DNA of 64,000 nt from Agrobacterium pusense (GCF_900102105.1 NZ_FNBB01000003.1:186001-250000); one strand, 5' to 3'. Positions 25,182 through 33,072 are shown, counted from the first letter of the stretch. Notes: a model not told the origin generated them from the letters alone. Program-made: numbers and translations.

Positions 25182-26213
25182 ATGGCGCTTGCGCGCAACC
25201 GCCGCCGCGACAGGGGTGTGGATTATTGGCCGGGCTTCGTCGATGCGCTGTCGACGCTGCTGATGGCCATCATGTTTTTGCTGACGGTCTTCGTGCTCGC
25301 GCAATTCGTGCTATCGCGTGAGATTACCGGCAAGGACGAGGTGCTGACGCGTCTCAATAGCCAGATTGCCGAATTGACCGAACTTCTGGCCATGGAAAAG
25401 GGCAACAAGCAGGATGTGGAGGACGCCTTGGCGAGCTTGCAATCCACTCTTGCCGCGTCTGAGAATGAACGGTCGCGGCTGCAGGCACTGCTCGACGCCG
25501 GCTCGGGCAACAATGCCAGCGCCAACGCCCGTATCGGCAGTCTCACCGGCGAACTGGACGAGCAACGGCAGGCCAATTCCCGCGCCTCCGCGCAGATCGA
25601 GTTGCTCAACCAGCAGATTGCGGCGCTGAGGGCGCAGATTGCCTCGGTCGAAGCCGCGCTGCAGGCTTCGGAAGCCAAGGATGCCTCTTCTCAGGTCAAG
25701 ATCGCCGATCTCGGCCGCCGCCTCAATGTCGCGCTGGCGCAGCGGGTGCAGGAACTGAACCGCTATCGGTCCGACTTCTTCGGGCGGTTGCGCGAAATTC
25801 TGTCCGATCGTGAAAACATCCGCATCGTCGGCGACCGATTTGTCTTCCAATCCGAAGTGCTCTTCCCTTCCGGCGGCAATGAACTCAATCCGGAAGGGCA
25901 AGCGGAAATGGCGAAGCTCGCAACCGCGCTGCTTGATCTCGCAAAGGAAATCCCGGCGGAGATCAACTGGGTCCTGCGCGTCGATGGCCATACGGATAAT
26001 GTCCAGCTCTCTGGCTCCGGCCGCTACCGCGACAATTGGGAACTCTCCTCGGCCCGTGCCACTTCGGTTGTGAAGTTCCTGATCTCCAAGGGCGTGCCGG
26101 CAAACCGTCTGGTCGCCGCCGGCTTTGGAGAATATCAGCCGATTGCAGAAGGTGACTCACCGGAGGCACGGCAGCAGAACCGCCGTATCGAACTCAAGCT
26201 GACCGAGCGCTGA
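25182..26213 (+). CDS. MotB-like protein with coiled coil and OmpA peptidoglycan-binding domain
   Basis: The 343-residue product has one transmembrane helix near residues 20-45. It is preceded by YWPGFVDALSTLLMAIMFLL, whose Asp occupies the position of the proton-carrying Asp of MotB. A long heptad-rich coiled coil spans about residues 55-195. The C-terminal OmpA-like domain has LFPSGGNELNPEGQAEM, VLRVDGHTDNVQLSG, WELSSARATSVVKFLISKG and RQQNRRIELKLTER, including the Asp and Arg that bind diaminopimelate. With the preceding gene it forms a stator-like pair anchored to peptidoglycan. No flagellar, tol or defence genes are adjacent. Confidence 0.88.
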   Translation: MALARNRRRDRGVDYWPGFVDALSTLLMAIMFLLTVFVLAQFVLSREITGKDEVLTRLNSQIAELTELLAMEKGNKQDVEDALASLQSTLAASENERSRLQALLDAGSGNNASANARIGSLTGELDEQRQANSRASAQIELLNQQIAALRAQIASVEAALQASEAKDASSQVKIADLGRRLNVALAQRVQELNRYRSDFFGRLREILSDRENIRIVGDRFVFQSEVLFPSGGNELNPEGQAEMAKLATALLDLAKEIPAEINWVLRVDGHTDNVQLSGSGRYRDNWELSSARATSVVKFLISKGVPANRLVAAGFGEYQPIAEGDSPEARQQNRRIELKLTER

Positions 26214-26258
26214 AATCGCGGACCGCATCTGGGCGGTTGCCTTCCGACGAAAGTAAAC

Positions 26259-26272
26259 TTACGTTCGCGTAA
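26259..26272 (+). promoter_or_regulatory. Dyad TTACG-N4-CGTAA upstream of FAD dehydrogenase
   Basis: TTACG (26259-26263) and CGTAA (26268-26272) are a perfect dyad about 30 bases before the ATG of the flavoprotein gene. They are set inside AAGTAAAC...AAAAGTAA. The shape is typical of TetR- or MerR-type operators. The regulator is not identified. Confidence 0.4.
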
Positions 26273-26302
26273 AAGTAATTCCGTCATATCTGGGAGGGGC
26301 TG

Positions 26303-27949
26303 ATGGAACGCTATGATGTGATCGTTGTCGGGGCGGGGCTTGCCGGGCTGGTTGCGGCAACGGAGGCTGCCGAGCGAGGTCTCAGCGTCTGCGTGGTTGA
26401 TCAGGAGGGTGAGCGGAACCTGGGCGGACAAGCCTTCTGGTCGCTTGGCGGCCTGTTTTTCATCGATAGCCCAGAACAACGTCGGATGCGCGTGCGAGAC
26501 AGTCTCGACCTTGCGAGGCAGGACTGGTTCGGTTCGGCCGGTTTTGATCGCCCGGAAGATCACTGGCCGTGTCGCTGGGCAGAGGCCTATCTCGATTTTG
26601 CTGCCGGTGAGAAGCGGGAATGGCTGCACCGAATGGGTATGCGCTGGTTTCCCGTTGTCGGCTGGGCCGAGCGTGGCGGCGGTTTGGCCGATGGCCATGG
26701 CAATTCTGTTCCACGCTTCCATGTCACCTGGGGCACAGGCCCCGGGGTGCTTGCTCCCTTCGTTAAAAAGGCAAAGCTGATCGCGGCGGATGGGCGGCTA
26801 TCCTTCCGCTTCCGCCACCGGGTTGATCGGCTGGATATCGCCGATGGCCGGGTGACCGGCGTTTCCGGCGCGGTTCTTGCAAGCGATCCGGTGCAACGCG
26901 GAGAGGAGAGCAGCCGGGAAGAGCAGGGCGAATTCAGTCTTTCCGCTGCTGCGGTCATTGTCAGTTCCGGCGGCATCGGCGGTAATCAGGAGCTGGTGCG
27001 GCGCAACTGGCCCGTGGAACGACTGGGCCAGCCGCCGCAAAACATGGTTTGCGGTGTGCCGGCGCATGTGGACGGCCGCATGATCGCCATCACTGAGGCG
27101 GCGGGTGGCGGGGTCATCAACCGTGACCGCATGTGGCATTACACCGAGGGTGTCAAAAACCACGACCCGATCTGGCCAGGTCACGGCATCCGCATTCTGC
27201 CCGGTCCTTCGTCCTTCTGGTGCGATGCGAATGGTGACCGGCTTCATGCGCCGGCCATGCCTGGCTTTGATACGCTTGGCACACTGAAGATGCTGGGTGA
27301 ACGTGGCAGCGGTTACAGCTGGTTCATTCTGACCAAAGCGATCATCAAGAAGGAGTTCGCGCTTTCAGGTTCGGAGCAGAATCCTGATTTGACGGGCAAG
27401 AATATGCGCCTGTTGCTGAAAAGGTTGGGAAAGGAGCCGCCTGGACCCGTGCGGGCTTTCATGGAACGGGGCGAGGATTTCGCCGTTCGTGATACGCTGG
27501 AAGAATTGGTGCCTGCGATGAACGCCATCGCCGGAAATGATCGCCTGGACACCAACCACATCCGCCGGCAGATCGAAGCGCGCGACCGTGAGATTGAAAA
27601 CGGCTTTAGCAAGGATACGCAGGTAACGGCGATCCACGGTGCGCGCCGTTACCTCGGTGACCGGCTGATGCGAACGGCGAAACCGCATCGCCTGCTCGAT
27701 CCTGCCATGGGGCCTTTGATTGCCGTGCGTTTGCATGTGCTGACGCGCAAGACCCTGGGTGGCCTGCACACCGACCTTGAGGCGAGGGTGCTGGACGCCG
27801 GCGGTGAGCCGGTGCCGGGGCTTTATGCCGCTGGCGAGGTGGCTGGTTTCGGCGGTGGCGGCATGCATGGATATAACGCGCTTGAAGGCACTTTCCTTGG
27901 AGGATGCCTGTTTTCCGGGCGCATTGCGGGGCGCAGTGTGCTGACGTAA
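26303..27949 (+). CDS. FAD-binding dehydrogenase, fumarate reductase/KsdD-like
   Basis: The 548-residue flavoprotein begins with a dinucleotide-binding loop (YDVIVVGAGLAGLVAATEAA) and then CVVDQEGERNLGGQAFWSLG. It ends with the second FAD motif PGLYAAGEVAGFGGGGMHG followed by GTFLGGCLFSGRIAG. Family members oxidise or reduce C=C bonds, for example in ketosteroids or fumarate; the substrate here is unknown. It is a single gene preceded by GGGAGGGG before the ATG. It converges with the ABC exporter, whose stop lies 1 base beyond its own stop, with no terminator between them. Confidence 0.85.
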   Translation: MERYDVIVVGAGLAGLVAATEAAERGLSVCVVDQEGERNLGGQAFWSLGGLFFIDSPEQRRMRVRDSLDLARQDWFGSAGFDRPEDHWPCRWAEAYLDFAAGEKREWLHRMGMRWFPVVGWAERGGGLADGHGNSVPRFHVTWGTGPGVLAPFVKKAKLIAADGRLSFRFRHRVDRLDIADGRVTGVSGAVLASDPVQRGEESSREEQGEFSLSAAAVIVSSGGIGGNQELVRRNWPVERLGQPPQNMVCGVPAHVDGRMIAITEAAGGGVINRDRMWHYTEGVKNHDPIWPGHGIRILPGPSSFWCDANGDRLHAPAMPGFDTLGTLKMLGERGSGYSWFILTKAIIKKEFALSGSEQNPDLTGKNMRLLLKRLGKEPPGPVRAFMERGEDFAVRDTLEELVPAMNAIAGNDRLDTNHIRRQIEARDREIENGFSKDTQVTAIHGARRYLGDRLMRTAKPHRLLDPAMGPLIAVRLHVLTRKTLGGLHTDLEARVLDAGGEPVPGLYAAGEVAGFGGGGMHGYNALEGTFLGGCLFSGRIAGRSVLT

Positions 27950-27950
27950 C

Positions 27951-29837
27951 TCAGGCCTGTGCGCGCAGTTCTTCGGGCCCAGTCTGGAATTGCAGATGGG
28001 CGAGCCGGGCATAGAGACCGTTCTGGCGAATGAGACTCTGATGCGTGCCTTCCTCGATGATGCGGCCTTCATCCATCACCAGAATGCGGTCGGCTTTGAG
28101 AACGGTGGCAAGGCGGTGGGCGATGACAATGGTGGTGCGGCTGCTCATGAGCTCATCGAGAGCCTTCTGTACCAGTGTCTCGCTTTCCGCGTCGAGCGCC
28201 GAGGTGGCCTCGTCCAAAAGCAGGATAGGTGCGTTGCGCAGGATGGCGCGGGCAATGGCGATGCGCTGGCGCTGCCCGCCGGAAAGCGTCACGCCGCGCT
28301 CTCCCACCTGGGTGTCATATCCGTCGGTAAGGCGTTCGATGAAGCTGTCGGCCTGCGCGGCGATGGCGGCGGCGCGCACTTCTTCCCGTGTCGCGTCAGG
28401 CCGCCCAAAGGCGATATTGTCATGGATGGAGGAGGCGAATATCGCTACATCCTGCGGGACGATGGACAGGCGCGCCCGCAGATCGGCGAGCTTGACGTCG
28501 CGGATATCAGCGCCGTCAATGGTGATACGGCCCTGCTGCGGATCGTAAAAGCGCATCAGCAGCGAAAAGACCGTGCTCTTGCCCGCACCGGAGGGTCCGA
28601 CGATGGCGACGGTTTCGCCGGCGCTGACTTTGAAGGAGAGGCCGGAGACGATCGGCCGTCCTGCCGCGAGCGGGTAGACAAAATCGACATTCTCGAATGC
28701 GGCTTCGCCACGCGGTGGCTGGGGCAGAGTGACGGGCGCGACGGGATCGAGAACCGGCGAGCGCTCGTCCAGCAGTTCGGACAGCCGTTCCGCCGCGCCG
28801 CCGGCCTGCGCCAGTTCTCCCCAGACTTCCGAGAGCTGGCCAAGGCCGCTGGCCGCGATGACCGAATAAAGCACGAACTGACCGAGCGTTCCCGCGGTCA
28901 TGCTACCGGACAGGACGCTTTGCGCCCCATACCAGAGAATGCCGACAACGCTGCCGAAGACGAGCGTAATGGCGACGGCGGTGAGGATGGAGCGTGCGCC
29001 GATGGCGGCGCGTGCGCCCTGATAGGCCGCTTCCACTGAAGCGCCATAACGGGCATTCGCCAGCGTCTCGGCATTGAAGGACTGTACGGTGCGGCTCGCT
29101 GCAATCGTCTCGGAAGCATAAGCGGCGGAAATGGCCAATGTGTCTTGTGTCGTACGGGAGCGGGCGCGAACCGAGCGCCCGAAGGCAATCAGGGGAAAAA
29201 CGATAAAGGGAATGGCCAGCAGCGCGAGTCCGGAAAGACCGGGGCTGGTATAGATCATCATCGCCACGGCGCCGCAGCACATGATGATGTTGCGCAACGC
29301 CACCGACGCAGATGAGCCGAATGCGGAGCGGATCTGCACCGTGTCGGCCGTCAGTCGCGAGGTGAGCTCGCCTGAGCGGTTGGCATCGAAGAATTGCTGT
29401 GACAGCGTGGTGAGATGGGCGAACACATCGCGGCGAAGATCGGCGACGACCCTCTCGCCGATCGTCATGACGTAATAATAACGCATGGCGCTGGCGAGTG
29501 CGAGAACAACCGCAATGGCTAAAAGCATGGCGAAGTAGCTGTTGATCATACCGCCATCAGGCGTCTGAAAACCGTGATCGATGATGCGGCGAACGGCGAG
29601 CGGCAAGGCAAGAGTCGTGGCGGAAGACAGAACAAGTGCAAAAAGAGCCGCAGCCATCAAGCCACGATAACGCCTGAGATAAGGAAACAGGCCAAGGAGC
29701 GGTTTCAGGCTTCTCTGTTTCACCGCTTTATGCTGTTCGATGTCTGCCACGTCCTCTATGCTCCTCGTTCTTCGCCATTTTTCGGCCTTTTGCGGGCGAA
29801 TTTCCGGTCTGCGGTAAAATTCCTGCCCGGCAGCCAT
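27951..29837 (-). CDS. ABC exporter, fused transmembrane and ATPase domains (MsbA-like)
   Basis: The 628-residue half-transporter has six predicted membrane helices between about residues 50 and 330. The nucleotide-binding domain has Walker A GPSGAGKST, signature LSGGQRQRIAIARA, Walker B ILLLDEATSALD and the switch histidine in VIAHRLATV. It resembles MsbA/lipid or drug exporters; substrate is unknown. The start is unsure: AAAGGAG directly abuts the ATG at 29837, which is too close for normal initiation. An in-frame GTG about 30 codons later (DVADIEQHKAV), preceded by GAGGAG, is a good alternative. Confidence 0.88.
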   Translation of the reverse strand: MAAGQEFYRRPEIRPQKAEKWRRTRSIEDVADIEQHKAVKQRSLKPLLGLFPYLRRYRGLMAAALFALVLSSATTLALPLAVRRIIDHGFQTPDGGMINSYFAMLLAIAVVLALASAMRYYYVMTIGERVVADLRRDVFAHLTTLSQQFFDANRSGELTSRLTADTVQIRSAFGSSASVALRNIIMCCGAVAMMIYTSPGLSGLALLAIPFIVFPLIAFGRSVRARSRTTQDTLAISAAYASETIAASRTVQSFNAETLANARYGASVEAAYQGARAAIGARSILTAVAITLVFGSVVGILWYGAQSVLSGSMTAGTLGQFVLYSVIAASGLGQLSEVWGELAQAGGAAERLSELLDERSPVLDPVAPVTLPQPPRGEAAFENVDFVYPLAAGRPIVSGLSFKVSAGETVAIVGPSGAGKSTVFSLLMRFYDPQQGRITIDGADIRDVKLADLRARLSIVPQDVAIFASSIHDNIAFGRPDATREEVRAAAIAAQADSFIERLTDGYDTQVGERGVTLSGGQRQRIAIARAILRNAPILLLDEATSALDAESETLVQKALDELMSSRTTIVIAHRLATVLKADRILVMDEGRIIEEGTHQSLIRQNGLYARLAHLQFQTGPEELRAQA

Positions 29838-29909
29838 CTCCTTTCACAAGGGGATAGCAGGCTCTTGTTATCTCGGCGACCTTCATGTATAGGCTCCGCA
29901 TCGAATTGG

Positions 29910-29939
29910 GAAGCCATAGCCCATCTGGACTATGGCTTC
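29910..29939 (+). promoter_or_regulatory. Perfect 10-bp hairpin in the rpmE upstream region
   Basis: GAAGCCATAG (29910-29919) and CTATGGCTTC (29930-29939) form an uninterrupted 10-bp stem with a 10-base loop, followed by ATTTATTG. It lies about 70 bases before rpmE. It could be a ribosomal-protein leader, an attenuator or an operator. Confidence 0.55.
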
Positions 29940-30010
29940 ATTTATTGAATTGGCTCAGTTGACGCAATTGCGGCAAATGGACCGCACGTCACTTAACCAG
30001 GAAGATTGTC

Positions 30011-30232
30011 ATGAAGGCTGATATCCATCCCGATTATCACACGATCAAGGTGGTCATGACCGATGGCACCGAATACGAAACCCGCTCTACCTGGGGTTCG
30101 GAAGGCGCCGTCATGAACCTTGAAATCGACCCCAAGTCCCATCCGGCATGGACGGGCGGCAACCAGCAGCTTATGGACCGCGGTGGTCGCGTTTCCAAGT
30201 TCAACAAGCGTTTCGGTGGCCTCGGCCTCTGA
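30011..30232 (+). CDS. rpmE: 50S ribosomal protein L31 (zinc-free form)
   Basis: The 73-residue product opens [20 protein letters not shown]. It continues with the L31 motifs [13 protein letters not shown] and [14 protein letters not shown]. It has no cysteine, so it is a zinc-independent L31. L31 bridges the two ribosomal subunits. AGGAAG lies 7-8 bases upstream of the ATG. A strong terminator follows and a hairpin lies in its upstream region. Confidence 0.97.
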   Translation: MKADIHPDYHTIKVVMTDGTEYETRSTWGSEGAVMNLEIDPKSHPAWTGGNQQLMDRGGRVSKFNKRFGGLGL

Positions 30233-30253
30233 TTCCCTTGCGGACGGATTGTT

Positions 30254-30283
30254 AAAAAAGCCCGGTTTTACCGGGCTTTTTTG
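30254..30283. terminator. Terminator after rpmE
   Basis: Stem AAGCCCGG / CCGGGCTT has loop TTTTA and is framed by an A-run and a T-run. It serves rpmE and can act in both directions. Confidence 0.93.
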
Positions 30284-30329
30284 TTGCGCTGTTTTGGCGA
30301 TGGCATCTACCCGGCATGACCGCTGAAAC

Positions 30330-30356
30330 AAAAAAGCAGGCCGGTGAGCCTGCTTT
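30330..30356 (-). terminator. Terminator of rcdA
   Basis: Stem AAGCAGGC / GCCTGCTT (30334-30341 with 30348-30355) ends in a T-run on the minus strand. It lies 30-55 bases beyond the rcdA stop. Confidence 0.88.
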
Positions 30357-30384
30357 CAAATTGTCCACTCAATGTGGTGTTTTC

Positions 30385-30900
30385 TCAGTTGATCGAGAAA
30401 GCCGTGCGCAGTAGGTTGAGCTGCGCCTGAACGCTGTTCTCATTGTCCGGCACCTTCGCGGCTTCGGAGGGGCGATAGATTTCGCGGTCGAGCAGGGCGA
30501 TGCGGTTCTGGAGACGCAGCGAGCGCTCGATAAGATCGCGGAAGGACTCCGGCAGGTCGTTCCAGCCGGGCGCGTTGCGGTCGACGTTAAAGCTGTCGAG
30601 GCGAACCTTATTCTTCTCGCTCAAAACCTGATCGCGGGTCATTTCACCGTTGTTGACGGCGCGCTGGAGAAGCAGCCAGGAGGCCATCTGCATCAGGCGA
30701 GTCGTGAGGCGCATCGATTCCGCGGCATAAAGCACTGAGGCCATGCGCGGCAAAACTTTCGAGGCGGCCCGGCCGGCGCCGTCGAGATAGCTTGCAGTTT
30801 CCTCCACCAGGGTCATGCCTTCGGTATAGAGGGTCTTGAACTGGTTGGAAGCAGCCGCGCGCCCCGCAAAGCTTATGGTATTTAAAACCTGTTCCGACAT
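30385..30900 (-). CDS. rcdA: RcdA family protease adaptor (DUF1465)
   Basis: RcdA of Caulobacter helps deliver CtrA and other substrates to ClpXP during the cell cycle. The 171-residue helical product matches DUF1465: YTEGMTLVEETASYLDGAGR, VLYAAESMRLTTRLMQMASW, LLLQRAVNNGEMTRDQV and DLIERSLRLQNRIALLDREI. The frame extends to an ATG at 30939, but the ATG at 30900 fits the family start better. The upstream region contains two perfect CtrA-type boxes (31016 and 31186), and its own terminator lies at 30330. The family call rests on remembered motifs. Confidence 0.82.
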   Translation of the reverse strand: MSEQVLNTISFAGRAAASNQFKTLYTEGMTLVEETASYLDGAGRAASKVLPRMASVLYAAESMRLTTRLMQMASWLLLQRAVNNGEMTRDQVLSEKNKVRLDSFNVDRNAPGWNDLPESFRDLIERSLRLQNRIALLDREIYRPSEAAKVPDNENSVQAQLNLLRTAFSIN

Positions 30901-31015
30901 TTCTTTAAATCCCTGCTCACGCACCACACTGTCAGGCAACGACGATCCGGATATTTTGTTCCGGCCTTTAGTGTTTTCAGGATGGTATCTTTACCTGAAA
31001 TGCGCAAGGCAATTA

Positions 31016-31030
31016 TTAAAGAAGGGTTAA
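31016..31030 (-). promoter_or_regulatory. CtrA-type binding box 1 upstream of rcdA
   Basis: TTAA (31016-31019), seven bases, TTAA (31027-31030) is a perfect match to the CtrA consensus TTAA-N7-TTAA. On the minus strand it reads TTAACCCTTCTTTAA. It lies 116 bases before the rcdA start. Confidence 0.7.
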
Positions 31031-31060
31031 TACCCACAGTTTTACCGAAGCCGGCGGCGG

Positions 31061-31087
31061 CAAAAAAAGAGCCGCGAAAGCGGCTCT
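31061..31087 (-). terminator. Terminator of the MFS-DUF1192 operon
   Basis: Stem AGAGCCGC / GCGGCTCT (31068-31075 with 31080-31087) has a GAAA loop. On the minus strand a run of seven T residues follows. It ends the leftward MFS-DUF1192 transcript. Confidence 0.92.
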
Positions 31088-31185
31088 CAAGGTAAAACAG
31101 GGAGAAAAATCAGACCAATTCGCCGAATGGAGAAGATGCCTGAAATCCAGAAGAACTGGATATGTATAGTAATCTCTCAGAAAGC

Positions 31186-31200
31186 TTAATTTTTGGTTAA
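31186..31200 (-). promoter_or_regulatory. CtrA-type binding box 2 upstream of rcdA
   Basis: TTAA (31186-31189), seven bases, TTAA (31197-31200) matches TTAA-N7-TTAA exactly. On the minus strand it reads TTAACCAAAAATTAA. It lies upstream of the terminator at 31061, so if it acts on rcdA it does so from a distance. Confidence 0.55.
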
Positions 31201-31301
31201 TGGTAAACGAAAGACTGACCCAAAACCTCTTGTTTTGGAACGCACGTTGAACCGAGTCTGCCGTTAGGCACGTGCGGGCCGGGTTTATTGGTCACCGCGC
31301 A

Positions 31302-31493
31302 TCAGGATCGGAAAAGATTCTCCGCCGCCTGTCTTCCCGCGGATTTCCGCTTTCTTTCCTCTTCGAGTCGGGTGATCTCGGCCTGGAGAAGCTCGATCCG
31401 GCTGTCCAGTTCGTCCACGGAGAGGAGGCTGAGATCGCTGCCAATCTGGTGTGCAGCGGGTTTTTGCGGGCGGTCGTCGTCAAAGAGGCTCAT
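31302..31493 (-). CDS. DUF1192 family protein
   Basis: The 63-residue product starts MSLFDDDRPQKPAAHQIGSD. It has the DUF1192 core LSVDELDSRIELLQAEITRL, a predicted coiled coil, and a basic tail. Function is unknown. The ATG overlaps the MFS stop as ATGA, so it is translated with the transporter. Confidence 0.88.
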   Translation of the reverse strand: MSLFDDDRPQKPAAHQIGSDLSLLSVDELDSRIELLQAEITRLEEERKRKSAGRQAAENLFRS

Positions 31494-32779
31494 ATGCCTG
31501 CTCCTTTTTCCACGTAGTCCCCATCCTCGCCGGGATATTGCGGCGCGCGCGGGTCAAGCGCAATACTCTCCGGTGTCACCAGCGGCGAAGGCGTCGTCGG
31601 CATCATCGTCGAGAAATTGTCCTTCTCGTCGGTTGAAAGCGCGGCGCGCCTGCGGCTTCTGATAATGGCATAGGCAGTAATCAAAATATGGGCGACGGCT
31701 GTGACCAGAAAAAGCGCATAGGGCCCGGAATAGGTCATGACAGCGCCGCCGAGCGTCGGTCCGATAATGGTGCCGACGCCGTAAAGCAACAGCAACCCGC
31801 CTGAAACCTTGACGAAATCCTCGGACGCCGCAAAGTCGTTGGCGTGCGCCACGGCTATGGGATAGAGCGCATTGGCGGCTGCACCGTAAACGGCGATCAT
31901 CGGAATCAGAACGTAGACGTGATGCGGCTGCACGGCTGCGACCGCAAGTCCCGCGACCGCGCCAAGCCCCGCGAGGCCGGCCAGCACGTAACGACGGTCT
32001 ATCCTGTCCGAAAGGCGACCCGCCGGGAACTGCGCCAATGCGCCGACGAAAATCGTGACGGACACCATGATGGCGATCATGGTCGGATCCAGGCCTGCCC
32101 GGGCACCGAAGACCGCGCCGAGCGTGCCGTAAGCACCGTTGGCGATGCCGATCATCAAAATGCCGACGAAGGAGACCGGGGAGTTGCGATAGAGCGCCGG
32201 CAAATCCAGTTTCACCTTCTGCAAGGGCTGTGGACTGGCCGCCTTTGAAAGCGTTGCCGGCAGAATGGCGATGCAATAAATGATGCCGCAGATCATGAAC
32301 AGCGAGGTATTGCTGATATCTCCCATCGGCACGATCATCTGTCCTGCCACGACGCCCAGAAGCGTGATGGCGATATAGAGCGAAAAGATCATGCCGCGGC
32401 TTTCGTTCGTGGCGCGCTCGTTCAGCCAGCTTTCGATGATCATTGAGGTGCCGGCGGTGCAGAAGCCGGTAAGCGCACGTAGCGTAATCCACCAGACGTC
32501 ATCAACGATGAGACCGGTCATGAGCACGGTCAGGCATACCAATGCGACGAAGGACGCAAAAGCCCGGACATGGCCAGCACGGCGCACGATGGCCGGCGCG
32601 ACAAAACAACCAACAACGAAGCCCGCAGCCCAGGAGGTTCCGAGGAAACCAAGGATCTCGTTGGAGTAACCCTCTGCCGAGCCACGCACTGGCAGCACGA
32701 GGCCCTGAAGACCGTTGCCGAGAAAGAGAAACAGAGTGCTGGATAAAAGAGCGAATACGGGTAGAAGATTTCTGCTCAT
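31490..32779 (-). CDS. MFS transporter, YcaD-like
   Basis: The 429-residue protein has twelve predicted membrane helices and major facilitator motifs: VVGCFVAPAIVRRAGHVRAF after helix 2, RALTGFCTAGTSMIIESWLN, and FPAGRLSDRIDRRYVLAG in the second half. The ESWLN(E)R segment is typical of YcaD-like carriers. The substrate is unknown. The C-terminal cytoplasmic tail of about 50 residues is acidic and Pro-rich. It overlaps the following DUF1192 gene by 4 bases. Confidence 0.88.
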   Translation of the reverse strand: MSRNLLPVFALLSSTLFLFLGNGLQGLVLPVRGSAEGYSNEILGFLGTSWAAGFVVGCFVAPAIVRRAGHVRAFASFVALVCLTVLMTGLIVDDVWWITLRALTGFCTAGTSMIIESWLNERATNESRGMIFSLYIAITLLGVVAGQMIVPMGDISNTSLFMICGIIYCIAILPATLSKAASPQPLQKVKLDLPALYRNSPVSFVGILMIGIANGAYGTLGAVFGARAGLDPTMIAIMVSVTIFVGALAQFPAGRLSDRIDRRYVLAGLAGLGAVAGLAVAAVQPHHVYVLIPMIAVYGAAANALYPIAVAHANDFAASEDFVKVSGGLLLLYGVGTIIGPTLGGAVMTYSGPYALFLVTAVAHILITAYAIIRSRRRAALSTDEKDNFSTMMPTTPSPLVTPESIALDPRAPQYPGEDGDYVEKGAGI

Positions 32780-32916
32780 GACAACACTCTCATGCGTTCG
32801 GACGGACGGTCGGACAGGTCATACAACGGGAGTTACCCGAATGAGTTGCACTCTTCTGGTGAACGGTAAAAATGTCCAGCCTGTGACGATGCAGAAATAA
32901 AGAAAAGGCTCAATAA

Positions 32917-33072
32917 ATGACGAAGGCGATCGGCCTTTTTTTACTGCTGGCCATGGCCGTCCAGATTATCCGGCCGCTCGGCCTGCCGGGGCTGAAGAAA
33001 CGGGGCGATTGCTGGAAGATAGCGGTTGCCGCCTTTGTCATCTGGTCGGTAACGCTGCTTCTGCGCCCATAA
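32917..33072 (+). CDS. Small two-helix membrane protein (51 residues), unknown
   Basis: A 51-codon frame encodes MTKAIGLFLLLAMAVQIIRP, then LGLPGLKKRGDCWKIAVAAF, then VIWSVTLLLRP. Two hydrophobic helices are separated by a basic, glycine-rich turn (LKKRGD). AAAAGG lies 8 bases before the ATG. It ends immediately before the terminator at 33074. I do not recognise the family. Codon use looks like the neighbours, and hydrophobic segments at both ends support a real gene. Confidence 0.68.
   Translation: MTKAIGLFLLLAMAVQIIRPLGLPGLKKRGDCWKIAVAAFVIWSVTLLLRP

Larger units (their letters stand above)
30901..31301. other. Intergenic region between rcdA and the DUF1192 gene
   Basis: This 401-base AT-rich spacer carries the DUF1192 terminator (31061-31087) and two TTAA-N7-TTAA boxes, one on each side of the terminator. 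The rcdA promoter must lie here. I found no convincing open reading frame. Confidence 0.7.

Noticed and set aside
24163-26213. Zorya phage-defence system
   Set aside because: The MotA/MotB-like pair resembles ZorA and ZorB in layout, but no zorC, zorD or zorE helicase or nuclease gene is adjacent, so a defence system is not supported.
32840-32899. 19-codon frame MSCTLLVNGKNVQPVTMQK before the small membrane protein gene
   Set aside because: It has a start and stop and a GAG upstream, but it is too short to separate from chance without expression data. It is mentioned only as a possible leader.
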